From NCBI RefSeq assembly GCF_023008245.1, contig NZ_CP090145.1, positions 434,001 through 498,000 on the forward strand: a DNA stretch of 64,000 nucleotides, written 5' to 3'. Every line of letters begins with the position of its first letter. Position 1 is the stretch's first letter. The DNA is from Flavobacterium sediminilitoris. GTDB taxonomy: Bacteria; Bacteroidota; Bacteroidia; Flavobacteriales; Flavobacteriaceae. This document shows positions 10,196 to 18,050 of the stretch, piece by piece. The notes under the pieces were generated by a model. The model saw nothing but the letters and a program-made list of their open reading frames with translations, did no database searches and was not told the DNA's origin. Made by a program: the position numbers and the translations under genes.

Positions 10196-12174
10196 GATAA
10201 CTCTAGTGTTATTATTTGATTCTTTTTTATTTTTTCTCCTGCTTTAACGGATTGATTCTTTACTTTACCAATACCAATTACATTTACTTTTACTCCCAAT
10301 GTTTCTAATAATGCTACAGCATCCATTCCATTCATTCCTTCTACATTTGGCACAGAAGAAGTATTAGATTGTACTTGTTTATAATAAGCGTTATAGCTTT
10401 TTTCTGTTATATTTATTTTTCCATCAAAATCTTTTATATGATTTGTTGGAGGAGAATCTGTATAAATTTTTTGTGCAATTCTTTTAAAAACAGGTCCTGC
10501 TACGTCAACACCATAATAACCCGCAGAAACATTTGGCTTATGAACAACTACAATACAAGAATATTTTGGATTTGTAGCTGGAAAATATCCTGCGAAAGAT
10601 GATGAATAAAATAATTTTGATTTATCTCGATAATTTACTTGCGCTGTTCCTGTTTTTCCTGCCATTGAAAAATCTTTAGAATATAGTTTTGCACCTGTTC
10701 CTCTTTTTACTACGTTTTCCAAAATAGCTCTTACTTGCGATAAAGCCTCATCTGATGCTATTTTTGGATTTATTATTTCAGTGTCATATTTTATTATTGT
10801 TTTATTCCACTCTTTAATTTCTTTTACAAAAAGTGGTTTTACCATTACACCGTTATTTGCTACTGCATTATACAATGTTAAAGTTTGTAAAGGCGTCATA
10901 GCTAAGTTATATCCAAATGCCATCCAAGGTAATGTTGTTCCAGACCAACTTTTAGTTCCTGGTTGTGGAATTATAGGCTTTCCTTCACCTATAAGTTGTA
11001 AACCTAGTGGTTTATTTAATCCGTAACTATTAATTCTATCCACAAATTGTTTTGGATTGTCTTTATATGCATCATAAACAGCCTGAACAACTACTGTATT
11101 TGAAGAAACTTCAAACCCTCTTGCTAATGAGATTTTTCCATAACCTCCTTTTTTAGAATCTCTTACTTTCTTTTTATAGAATTCAATTACTCCTCCACGT
11201 GTGTCATAAACCTTACTTGTATCTACTTTTTTATCATCAAGCAAAGCTATTAAGTCCATTATTTTGAAAGTAGATCCTGGTTCTTGTGTTTCAGCAACAG
11301 CGTAATTTTGTGTTTCATAATATGAGCCATCTTTTGCTCTTCCTAAATTTGAAATTGCTTTTATTTCACCTGTTACTGTTTCCATTACCACTACACATCC
11401 GTGGTCTGCTTCATAATACTCTAATTGTTTTAACAATGCATGATGAGCAATATCTTGAATGTAAACGTCTATTGTTGAAATAATATCATAACCATCTTGA
11501 GGTTCTAATTCATTATTATCATTTATTGGTTTCCACTGACTTTTTGCAATTTTCTGCATCATTCTATGTCCGTTTTCACCATTTATATATTGTCTGAATG
11601 CAAATTCTAATCCTTTTCCATCACTATTTGAACGTTCATAACCAATTGTCCGTTGTGCAATAAGACCTATAGGATGTTCTCTCACTGTTTTTTGCTCTAC
11701 AATAATTCCTCCTTTATATGCTCCTTTATTAAATAGCGGAAAACTTTTTATACGCATATAATCTGTATAACTTAATTTTCTTGCTATTAAATAATATCTG
11801 TTTTTATTAGCTCTAGCTTTTTGCAATTCTGCTTGGTAATGTCCTGTACTTTTCCCAAACATAATAGATAAAGAATCACTTAATGCTTTTATGTTTTCAT
11901 TAAAGTTTTCCTTTGTAGGTGATAATGCATCGAATCGGATAGTATATTCTGGAATTGAAGTAGCTAATAAACTTCCATCTGATGAATATACATTTCCTTT
12001 ATTTGCAGGAATTGTGAAGTTTTTAACGGTTCTTTCTTTTGCTAATTTTCTATAATAATCTCCTTCAACCCATAGAATATTATTGAGTTTTATCATAATA
12101 AAAACAGCCATCACAAACATTGTGAAAGCTACTAAGTACATACGGTAGTTACTATTTTTCTCTTTTACTGCCAT
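10192..12174 (-). CDS. ftsI: Class B penicillin-binding protein FtsI (PBP3-like transpeptidase) with C-terminal PASTA domain
   Basis: This is the septal D,D-transpeptidase that crosslinks new peptidoglycan as partner of FtsW. The 660-residue protein has one N-terminal membrane helix (about 11-30) and a non-catalytic PBP-dimer domain (about 55-210). The transpeptidase domain carries catalytic Ser301 in the SxxK motif STFK, SSN at about 357-359 and KTGT at about 507-510. Residues about 606-660 (SVPNVEGMNGMDAVALLE onwards) form one PASTA domain. It sits between the ftsL-like gene (10-bp overlap) and murE (4-bp overlap). Confidence 0.95.
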   Translation of the reverse strand: MAVKEKNSNYRMYLVAFTMFVMAVFIMIKLNNILWVEGDYYRKLAKERTVKNFTIPANKGNVYSSDGSLLATSIPEYTIRFDALSPTKENFNENIKALSDSLSIMFGKSTGHYQAELQKARANKNRYYLIARKLSYTDYMRIKSFPLFNKGAYKGGIIVEQKTVREHPIGLIAQRTIGYERSNSDGKGLEFAFRQYINGENGHRMMQKIAKSQWKPINDNNELEPQDGYDIISTIDVYIQDIAHHALLKQLEYYEADHGCVVVMETVTGEIKAISNLGRAKDGSYYETQNYAVAETQEPGSTFKIMDLIALLDDKKVDTSKVYDTRGGVIEFYKKKVRDSKKGGYGKISLARGFEVSSNTVVVQAVYDAYKDNPKQFVDRINSYGLNKPLGLQLIGEGKPIIPQPGTKSWSGTTLPWMAFGYNLAMTPLQTLTLYNAVANNGVMVKPLFVKEIKEWNKTIIKYDTEIINPKIASDEALSQVRAILENVVKRGTGAKLYSKDFSMAGKTGTAQVNYRDKSKLFYSSSFAGYFPATNPKYSCIVVVHKPNVSAGYYGVDVAGPVFKRIAQKIYTDSPPTNHIKDFDGKINITEKSYNAYYKQVQSNTSSVPNVEGMNGMDAVALLETLGVKVNVIGIGKVKNQSVKAGEKIKKNQIITLELS

Positions 12175-12530
12175 ATTTTTAGTTTATCTATAAAACTTTT
12201 ATCTTCTTCTTTTTTAGTTTTTACAATAATCTTTGTAGGTGGAACATTAGATGGAAAAATATCTCTTTGTTCCATTTTTTTTGCGACAGTAGATTCCATC
12301 TTCAATTTCATCAATTCCGAACGTCTATCTACAAATTCCGAACGAAGCTCTTTTACTTTATTTGTTAGCTCTGTGATTCTATAATTTTTAGCATCATATC
12401 TATGATTATTTGCAATCATTATCATCGCTAAAAAAATTAGAAAAACAATAAATTTCCAGTTCTTTAAGGCATCATCACTTACAAGAAATTTTGCTTTTAA
12501 TAAACTGTATATACTATTTTTCATTTTCAT
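12165..12530 (-). CDS. FtsL-like bitopic division protein
   Basis: The product is a small 121-residue membrane protein in the FtsL position of the division cluster, between rsmH and ftsI. It has a cytoplasmic N-terminus of about 25 residues, one membrane helix (about 26-42, WKFIVFLIFLAMIMIAN) and a periplasmic coiled-coil-like helix at about 46-85 (heptad pattern ITELTNKVKELRSEF). A charged tail follows. FtsL recruits later division proteins through such a coiled coil, working with FtsB/FtsQ and FtsW-FtsI. Primary sequence similarity is weak, so the call rests on size, topology and context. It overlaps both neighbours by 4-10 bp. Confidence 0.8.
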   Translation of the reverse strand: MKMKNSIYSLLKAKFLVSDDALKNWKFIVFLIFLAMIMIANNHRYDAKNYRITELTNKVKELRSEFVDRRSELMKLKMESTVAKKMEQRDIFPSNVPPTKIIVKTKKEEDKSFIDKLKIWQ

Positions 12531-13432
12531 TTTTTCTCTGCTACTCTTAGTTTTGCACTTCTTGCTCTATTATTTACTGCTATTTCTTCTGCTGTTGGGA
12601 TAATTAGTTTTTCAATACTTTTAAATGGCACTTCAAAATTCCCAAAGAAGTCACGTTCTGGCTCTCCTTCAAACATTCCGTTTTTCATAAATCTTTTTAC
12701 CAATCTATCTTCTAAAGAATGATATGAGATAACACTTAATCTTCCTCCTGTTTCTAGTATTTCTAATGATTGTTCTAAAAATTCTTTTAAAACTTCCATT
12801 TCTTGATTTACCTCTATTCTAATAGCCTGATATATTTGTGCTAATATTTTATTACTCTTGTGTCCTGGTAAAAAACGAGCCAAAACTTGCTTTAAATGTT
12901 CAGAATCTTTTATTTGTTTATCCTTACGAGCCATAACAATTACATTAGCCATAGCTCCTCCATTTTTAAGTTCTCCATAATCTAGAAAAACTCGTTTCAA
13001 ATCTTGTTCATCATATTCATTTACTACATGAAAAGCACTTATATCTCCTTTTTGGTTCATCCTCATATCTAATTCAGCATCAAATCGAGTAGAAAATCCT
13101 CTTTCTGCAACATCAAATTGATGAGACGAAACGCCTAAATCTGCTAAAATTCCATCTACTTTTTTTATTCCATGAAAACGAAGAAATCTTTTTATGTTTC
13201 TAAAATTTTCGTTTATCAATAAGAAACGATCATCTTTTAAAGCATTATTCAAAGCATCTTCATCTTGATCAAAAGCAATCAATCTTCCTTCTTCTCCTAA
13301 ACGAGACATAATTTCTTTAGAATGTCCACCGCCACCAAACGTAACATCTACATAAATGCCATTTGGTTTAATATTTAAACCATCCACTGTTTCCTTTAAC
13401 AAAACCGGATTATGATATTCCATCTCCATCAT
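12527..13432 (-). CDS. rsmH: 16S rRNA (cytosine-1402-N4)-methyltransferase RsmH (MraW)
   Basis: RsmH methylates N4 of C1402 in the ribosomal P site using S-adenosylmethionine. The product has the N-terminal motif YHNPVLLKETVDGL, the SAM-binding loop DVTFGGGGHS, DGILADLGVSSHQFD and, near the C-terminus, SYHSLEDRLVKRF, all signature stretches of this family. Several adjacent ATGs are possible starts (13432, 13429 and 13423). The start shown gives 301 residues and overlaps mraZ by about 20 bp, as is usual for the mraZ-rsmH pair. Confidence 0.96.
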   Translation of the reverse strand: MMEMEYHNPVLLKETVDGLNIKPNGIYVDVTFGGGGHSKEIMSRLGEEGRLIAFDQDEDALNNALKDDRFLLINENFRNIKRFLRFHGIKKVDGILADLGVSSHQFDVAERGFSTRFDAELDMRMNQKGDISAFHVVNEYDEQDLKRVFLDYGELKNGGAMANVIVMARKDKQIKDSEHLKQVLARFLPGHKSNKILAQIYQAIRIEVNQEMEVLKEFLEQSLEILETGGRLSVISYHSLEDRLVKRFMKNGMFEGEPERDFFGNFEVPFKSIEKLIIPTAEEIAVNNRARSAKLRVAEKK

Positions 13433-13880
13433 CAATTAAATTACCCATTACTTCTTCAGCTAAATCAGCAAAATCGTCTGCTGCATTTTCAATTGTATTT
13501 TCATACAAATCTTTATCCCAAATTTCAACAATATTTACTGCTGAAGACAACACTATATCTTTGTCAATTTTTGCAAAAACAACTAAATCTTTTGGAATCA
13601 ACACTCTTCCTGTTGCATCAATTTCTATCATTTTAACGCCAGCAGTAAATCGACGAATAAAATCATTATTCTTTTTTACAAATCGATTTAACTTGTTGAT
13701 TTTCTGCATCATTTTATTCCATTCATCCATTGGATACAATTCTAAACAAGGTTGAAAAACAGAACGTTTTAACACAAAACCATCTTCCAAAGAACCTAAT
13801 TGTTTCTTTAGAGAAGCTGGAAGCATTAACCTTCCTTTTGCATCTACTTTACATTCATATGTTCCAATTATTGTACTCAA
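13410..13880 (-). CDS. mraZ: Transcriptional regulator / cell division protein MraZ
   Basis: MraZ is a DNA-binding protein of the SpoVT-AbrB fold that controls transcription of its own division cluster. The 156-residue product has two MraZ repeats: GTYECKVDAKGRLMLPASLK (about residues 6-25) and the second copy around IEIDATGRVLIPKDLV. Each carries the DxxGRxxxP DNA-binding motif. The start codon is TTG at 13880, the only one that fits the family N-terminus. It is the first gene of the cluster, and a three-copy MraZ box lies 45-70 bp upstream, so autoregulation is likely. Confidence 0.96.
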   Translation of the reverse strand: MSTIIGTYECKVDAKGRLMLPASLKKQLGSLEDGFVLKRSVFQPCLELYPMDEWNKMMQKINKLNRFVKKNNDFIRRFTAGVKMIEIDATGRVLIPKDLVVFAKIDKDIVLSSAVNIVEIWDKDLYENTIENAADDFADLAEEVMGNLIDDGDGIS

Positions 13881-13907
13881 TTTACTCTTATAGGATTAAA
13901 TTCTATA

Positions 13908-13915
13908 CAAATTTA
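13908..13915 (-). promoter_or_regulatory. Candidate -7 box (TAAATTTG) of the mraZ / division cluster promoter
   Basis: The minus strand reads TAAATTTG here, an exact match to the TAnnTTTG -7 consensus of the Bacteroidota primary sigma factor, 28 bp before the mraZ start. There is no clear TTG -33 element; the expected position is occupied by the MraZ box. Confidence 0.6.
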
Positions 13916-13924
13916 GAAATTTTT

Positions 13925-13950
13925 TACCACTTTATACCACTTACTACCAC
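13925..13950 (-). promoter_or_regulatory. MraZ box: three direct repeats of GTGGTA at 10-bp spacing
   Basis: On the minus strand GTGGTA occurs three times, complementary to 13925-13930, 13935-13940 and 13945-13950, exactly one helical turn apart, each followed by an A/T-rich spacer. Tandem G-rich repeats of about 10-bp period are the known form of MraZ operators in other phyla. A poorer fourth copy (TCCAC on the plus strand, 13967-13971) is 1 bp out of phase. The repeats lie where the -33 region of the mraZ promoter should be, which fits repression by blocking RNA polymerase. Confidence 0.75.
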
Positions 13951-14200
13951 TTTGTTAATAAGTTTTTCCACTTTAACAAGTAACTTTTTTGCACATTTTT
14001 CGCTTTTATTACTAAAATTAATAGCTGGCAAATATTTTATAAAACAAATTCAAACAGTTGAAAATTCTTTTTTTAATAAGAAAATGCTGAAAATTAATCA
14101 TTTAGAATCATTTTAAGTCCAAAAAACACTCTTTAGAAATAGTTTTTTCAATTCCTTTTTATTCCTGTATAAAATGTTATATTTGTGAAAATTTCAGAAA

Positions 14201-14208
14201 TAAATTTG
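14201..14208 (+). promoter_or_regulatory. Candidate -7 box (TAAATTTG) for the alpha/beta hydrolase gene
   Basis: TAAATTTG lies 11 bp before the ATG at 14220, predicting a leaderless or nearly leaderless transcript. A second match, TATATTTG at 14178-14185, could be used instead and would give a leader of about 25-30 nt. Confidence 0.45.
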
Positions 14209-14219
14209 AAGTTAATTTT

Positions 14220-14975
14220 ATGCTAAAGAAAGAAAAGAAATACACCTATTTTGAATCTGGAGAAGGTACCCCAATAATAGTATTACATGGTTTAATGGGT
14301 GGCTTAAGCAACTTTGATGCTGTTGCTACTTTTTTTCCTGAAAAAGGGTACAAAGTTGTTATTCCTGAGCTACCATTATACACTCAAAATATACTGAAAA
14401 CCAATGTGAAGGCTTTTTCTAAATTTGTAAAAGATTTTATTATCCATAAAGGATTTGATAAAGTAATTTTATTAGGAAACTCACTAGGTGGTCATATTGC
14501 TTTATATCATGCAAAAATGTATCCTGAATTAATGAAAGGGTTAGTTATCACAGGAAGCTCTGGTTTATACGAAAGCGGAATGGGCGAAAGCTATCCTAAA
14601 CGTGGTGATTATGAATACATTAAAAAGAAAAGTGAAGATGTTTTTTACAATCCAGAAATAGCTACAAAAGAAATTGTAGATGAAGTTTTTGCGACTGTAA
14701 ATGACCGAATTAAATTACTTAAAACGCTAACTATTGCAAAAAGCGCAATAAGACATAATATGGGTAATGATTTACCTAAAATGAAAATACCTACTTGTAT
14801 AATTTGGGGGAAAAATGACAAAGTAACACCTCCCGAGGTTGCTGAAGAATTTGACAAATTACTCCCTAATTCTGAACTATTTTGGATTGATAAATGTGGT
14901 CATGCTGCTATGATGGAACATCCAGATGAGTTCAATAGATTATTATATCATTGGTTAGTTAAAAATAACATATAA
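14220..14975 (+). CDS. Alpha/beta-hydrolase
   Basis: The 251-residue product is an alpha/beta-hydrolase fold enzyme of unknown substrate. It has the oxyanion-hole motif VLHGLMGG (about 21-28), the nucleophile elbow GNSLGG (about 84-89, catalytic Ser), a late-strand acidic residue in WGKNDKVTPP and the catalytic histidine in CGHAAMMEHP near the C-terminus. There is no signal peptide, so it is cytoplasmic. It is the first gene of a plus-strand pair with engB, divergent from the division cluster. Relatives include esterases and C-C bond hydrolases; the sequence alone does not choose between them. Confidence 0.9.
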   Translation: MLKKEKKYTYFESGEGTPIIVLHGLMGGLSNFDAVATFFPEKGYKVVIPELPLYTQNILKTNVKAFSKFVKDFIIHKGFDKVILLGNSLGGHIALYHAKMYPELMKGLVITGSSGLYESGMGESYPKRGDYEYIKKKSEDVFYNPEIATKEIVDEVFATVNDRIKLLKTLTIAKSAIRHNMGNDLPKMKIPTCIIWGKNDKVTPPEVAEEFDKLLPNSELFWIDKCGHAAMMEHPDEFNRLLYHWLVKNNI

Positions 14976-14976
14976 T

Positions 14977-14997
14977 AATTCCCCTATTTGGGGAATT
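14977..14997 (+). terminator. Hairpin between the hydrolase gene and engB
   Basis: AATTCCCC, then TATTT, then GGGGAATT form a perfect 8-bp stem with a 5-nt loop, starting 1 nt after the hydrolase stop codon. The downstream sequence is only weakly U-rich, so it may be a weak terminator or an mRNA 3'-end stabiliser. The engB ATG is 14 nt further on. Confidence 0.45.
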
Positions 14998-15011
14998 TCA
15001 GTTTAAACAAA

Positions 15012-15626
15012 ATGAAAATAACAAGCGCTGAGTTCATAATTAGTAATTCTGATGTAAGTAAATGTCCTAACGAACCTTTACCGGAATATGCATTTATTGG
15101 CAGATCGAATGTAGGGAAATCTTCTCTTATCAACATGCTAACCAATCATAAAAACTTAGCCAAAACATCAGGAAAACCTGGAAAAACACAATTAATCAAT
15201 CACTTTAAAATTAATTTAAATTGGTTTTTAGTCGATTTACCAGGATATGGATATGCGAGAGTTTCTAAAAAAACGAAAGAGGTTTTTCAACAATTTATTA
15301 CTGATTATTTTGAAAAAAGACAACAACTAGTTTGTGCTTTTGTACTAATTGACATTCGCTTAGAAGCTCAAAAAATAGATTTAGAGTTTATTAATTATTT
15401 AGGAGAAACAGAAGTTCCATTTTGTATTATTTTCACAAAAGCTGACAAAATAGGCAAAGTAAAAGCTCAACAAAATGTAGCCGCTTATAAAAAGAAAGTC
15501 ATGGCGAACGGTTGGGAAGAAATGCCTCAACATTTTATAACTTCGTCATCAGAAGGAATTGGAAGAGATGAATTATTAGCTTTTATAGACCAAATTAATT
15601 CCGAATTCAAAAAAGAGCCTTTTTAA
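15012..15626 (+). CDS. engB: Ribosome biogenesis GTP-binding protein EngB (YsxC/YihA)
   Basis: EngB is a TRAFAC-class GTPase needed for large ribosomal subunit assembly. I start it at ATG 15012 (MKITSAEFIISN); an in-frame TTG at 14988 would lie within the upstream hairpin. The 204-residue product has G1 GRSNVGKSS (about 30-38), the G2 loop SGKPGKTQ, G3 DLPGYG (about 75-80), G4 TKAD and a G5-like TSSSEGIG. Length and motif spacing are those of the family. It follows the hydrolase gene by 36 bp. Confidence 0.96.
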   Translation: MKITSAEFIISNSDVSKCPNEPLPEYAFIGRSNVGKSSLINMLTNHKNLAKTSGKPGKTQLINHFKINLNWFLVDLPGYGYARVSKKTKEVFQQFITDYFEKRQQLVCAFVLIDIRLEAQKIDLEFINYLGETEVPFCIIFTKADKIGKVKAQQNVAAYKKKVMANGWEEMPQHFITSSSEGIGRDELLAFIDQINSEFKKEPF

Positions 15627-15686
15627 TTCTGTTTTGTTTTTTAATAGTATATTTACTACGTCAAACAAAATAACAATTTATATACT

Positions 15687-16631
15687 ATGAAAAAAATCAT
15701 CCTAAGTGCTTTGCTATTTAGCACGCTATTGGCATGTAAAAACGATTCTACCTCTCCAAGCGGAAACCTGTTTGAAACTACGAATGAAGCAGATACAAAC
15801 GAAAGTGCTAATAAAGTAATTAGCTATTACAATGCTTTTATTGAGTACGATTCTAGCACTTCTAAAAAGATCGATAATCTTTTAAATAATGACTACAGCA
15901 AGTTTGAAAAAATGGTTACAACCAAACAAAAATCGAACACCATATTAACTTGGATTGCGTTCACTGGCTTAAAAACATCAACAACTGTAGGATATGGAAC
16001 AAACCAAGTGGATCTTATGAAACCCGAATTTTATTTAGATGATGCTCTTGCTGCTAAAATAAAACCCTTAATCTTAGAAATGTCTGAATCGTTTACAGCA
16101 ACAAAAAACACTTACGAAGAGTTTAAAAAATATTTCGTTAATGAAGACTACAAAGACGACAATTGGGAAAAAGCAAGCCAATTTTTAAGCGATATAGACA
16201 AAAATACTGTAGCCTTTTATAAAAATAGAGATGAATTTCTTAAAATAATTGATGACAATGTTTCAAGTGCTGAAGAAAAGATTTTAGAAAATCATCCTAT
16301 AAAAGATGCCATTTTACATACTAAAAAAACCTTAAAAATAGTAGACGAAATGATAGTTCAAGTAGCCGAAGAGACAACACCAATAGAGGTAATAGAAAAA
16401 GCATATTCTACATTAGAAGAAAGAGTAAAAACGAGCAAAGAAATAAATCAAGAGAAGTTAAAAGAACAAAACAAACTAGATTCTTTTACCGATTTCTACA
16501 ATGAAATCGAAACGATGCTTGGAAGCATTAGAAAAGCAAAAAGAGATGGAGCCATATCTGACAATGATTATAGAGACATTAATTACAAATACAGTAATGT
16601 AATTTCAAATTATAATCGATTTGTTAAATAA
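15687..16631 (+). CDS. Putative lipoprotein, DUF3829 (YiiG)-like
   Basis: The 314-residue product has a lipoprotein signal (hydrophobic core, then LLAC with Cys17) and an Asn/Thr/Ser-rich linker to about residue 42. A mainly helical, charged domain follows, starting NKVISYYNAFIEY, which resembles the YiiG/DUF3829 family of putative lipoproteins; the family assignment is from pattern memory and is only moderately sure. The function is unknown. CKND after the lipobox lacks a clear Asp+2 retention signal, so an outer-membrane location is possible. It is convergent with gldC, from which it is separated by a strong bidirectional terminator. Confidence 0.7.
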   Translation: MKKIILSALLFSTLLACKNDSTSPSGNLFETTNEADTNESANKVISYYNAFIEYDSSTSKKIDNLLNNDYSKFEKMVTTKQKSNTILTWIAFTGLKTSTTVGYGTNQVDLMKPEFYLDDALAAKIKPLILEMSESFTATKNTYEEFKKYFVNEDYKDDNWEKASQFLSDIDKNTVAFYKNRDEFLKIIDDNVSSAEEKILENHPIKDAILHTKKTLKIVDEMIVQVAEETTPIEVIEKAYSTLEERVKTSKEINQEKLKEQNKLDSFTDFYNEIETMLGSIRKAKRDGAISDNDYRDINYKYSNVISNYNRFVK

Positions 16632-16633
16632 AT

Positions 16634-16664
16634 AAAAAGGGAGAATTTAAAATTCTCCCTTTTT
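16634..16664. terminator. Bidirectional terminator between the DUF3829-like gene and gldC
   Basis: AAAAAGGGAGAAT and its complement ATTCTCCCTTTTT make a long stem with a short AT loop and a T-run on each strand, placed between two convergent stop codons. It even overlaps the gldC stop codon by 2 nt. Confidence 0.85.
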
Positions 16665-16992
16665 ATTTAAGCTCCATTTTTTCTGCGAAGTAATCACAAA
16701 AATCTTTCATTGTAGCTGACATTTTCTCATCGTTTGTTGCTCGCTGAAATGTATCTGACATTGCCACAAGCGTTTGATGAAAAAACAATTTCATTTCATC
16801 AACAGGCATATCTTTTGTCCAAAGATCTATTCGTAATGTTTCTTGTGCTTTTGAATCCCATAAAGAAACCATCATTGCCTTTGCTTCTTCATGATCCACA
16901 CCACCATCTTGCGCTGTCCAAGTTAATTTTTCAGGAACTCTATTTTCATCTAATTCTACTAAGAATTTAATTTCAGATGTACTATTTGCCAT
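16663..16992 (-). CDS. gldC: Gliding motility protein GldC
   Basis: GldC is a small protein found in the gliding flavobacteria, where it is encoded with GldB. Loss of it impairs motility but is not absolute; its biochemical role is unknown. The 109-residue product has no signal peptide and carries the family pattern SEIKFLVELDENRVPEKLTW, then TAQDGGVDHEEAKAMMVSLWD and LRIDLWTKDMPVDEM. Its ATG shares one base with the gldB stop (TAATG), so the two are translated together. The identification is confident from sequence and neighbour. Confidence 0.92.
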   Translation of the reverse strand: MANSTSEIKFLVELDENRVPEKLTWTAQDGGVDHEEAKAMMVSLWDSKAQETLRIDLWTKDMPVDEMKLFFHQTLVAMSDTFQRATNDEKMSATMKDFCDYFAEKMELK

Positions 16993-17948
16993 TATTTACT
17001 AGGTTTATATTTAGAATTTTCAAAAATTGTTTTAGCATCTATTACTAATAATTCGCCTAACGAAATATCATTATTTTCCATATAACTACGAACAATTTGC
17101 CAACCAATCCATTGTCCTACTCTACCTGGAGATTCCGCATCAATATCCTGATAAAATTTAGAAAACGGGGCTTCGTTTATAAATCTAAATTCATTTTTAA
17201 CATTTGAATCATATAGTAATTTATTATCTATAAAATAACTCCATATTTGATATTCATTTTCTTTACACCAAGCTAATTGTTGTTCTGTATATGCTATTTT
17301 ATTAGCTTCAGAAACATTTGGTATTAATTTATCTTTCATATACAATTCCTTACCATGATATATAATTAATGATAAGAAATTTCTATCCTTTGGGCTTGCT
17401 ATTTTTCCATAACAAAAACTAGAAACTAAATCAGGTAATATTTGATTTTCTTCAAAAGTAATTCTTTGATAATCTGGAAAATCTGAATAAAAAGGATGAT
17501 CTTTCCCTAAATAACAATCTAATGAAATTAAAGCAATTGAATCTGCATAAATTGCTTTTGCTTCTCTATCCACTTCACTTATTAATGTAATTACCCTAGG
17601 TGTATTGTATTTTGGAAAATAATATTGTACTCTTTTAAAAAAATCACTTAATTCATCTTCTAGCTTATTTGTTTCAGAATATTTATTAATTACTTCTCCA
17701 TACAATTTTTGGAGTAATGGATCAGATAGCTTATTTGTCCAAACAGTATCATGATTTCCACTAGGAAACAAAAAAGGATATTGATTTTTTATTGACTCTA
17801 AATCACTTGGCTTTGATTCATAAAACAGTTTATCAAAACGCTCTATGTTGAATTTTACTGGAATTTCAGCTACTTTTTCTTCCGTTTTATCTTCTTCTTT
17901 ACAAGAGAATAATAGAATGAAAAATGAAAAAATGAAAAACTTCTTCAT
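16992..17948 (-). CDS. gldB: Gliding motility lipoprotein GldB
   Basis: GldB is a lipoprotein required for gliding in Flavobacterium and is conserved even in some non-gliding Bacteroidota. The 318-residue product has a lipoprotein signal (FFILLFSC, Cys16), then KEEDKTEEK, and a globular domain with the typical start IPVKFNIERFDKLFYE and the late segment SPGRVGQWIGWQIVRSYMENN. It is immediately upstream of gldC. A TATATTTG box at 18013-18020 on the minus strand probably drives gldBC, back to back with nadE. Confidence 0.92.
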   Translation of the reverse strand: MKKFFIFSFFILLFSCKEEDKTEEKVAEIPVKFNIERFDKLFYESKPSDLESIKNQYPFLFPSGNHDTVWTNKLSDPLLQKLYGEVINKYSETNKLEDELSDFFKRVQYYFPKYNTPRVITLISEVDREAKAIYADSIALISLDCYLGKDHPFYSDFPDYQRITFEENQILPDLVSSFCYGKIASPKDRNFLSLIIYHGKELYMKDKLIPNVSEANKIAYTEQQLAWCKENEYQIWSYFIDNKLLYDSNVKNEFRFINEAPFSKFYQDIDAESPGRVGQWIGWQIVRSYMENNDISLGELLVIDAKTIFENSKYKPSK

Positions 17949-18012
17949 ATAAGGTATTTTTTATAATTTTATAAAAATTTAAGGAATCTGAAATTCCTGA
18001 AAAATGAAAACG

Positions 18013-18020
18013 CAAATATA
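18013..18020 (-). promoter_or_regulatory. Candidate -7 box (TATATTTG) for gldB-gldC
   Basis: The minus strand reads TATATTTG, an exact TAnnTTTG match, 64 bp before the gldB start in the divergent gap to nadE. Confidence 0.45.
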
Positions 18021-18050
18021 CAGTATACGTTACTAAATTTTCTTAAAAAA

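Larger units (their letters stand above)
13881..14219. other. Divergent intergenic region between mraZ and the hydrolase gene
   Basis: This 339-bp stretch holds the mraZ promoter and MraZ box on the left and two plus-strand TAnnTTTG boxes (14178-14185 TATATTTG and 14201-14208 TAAATTTG) on the right. An AT-rich plus-strand reading frame that runs across it from inside mraZ has no start context or recognisable product and is not a gene. I see nothing else in it. Confidence 0.6.

Noticed and set aside
13730..14116. 128-codon plus-strand reading frame across the mraZ start and the upstream region
   Set aside because: It overlaps the confident mraZ gene, its promoter and the MraZ box, and the translated sequence is low-complexity Leu/Phe-rich with no family features.
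14988..15011. TTG start that would extend EngB by eight residues
   Set aside because: It falls inside the intergenic hairpin, and the ATG at 15012 gives the usual EngB N-terminus.
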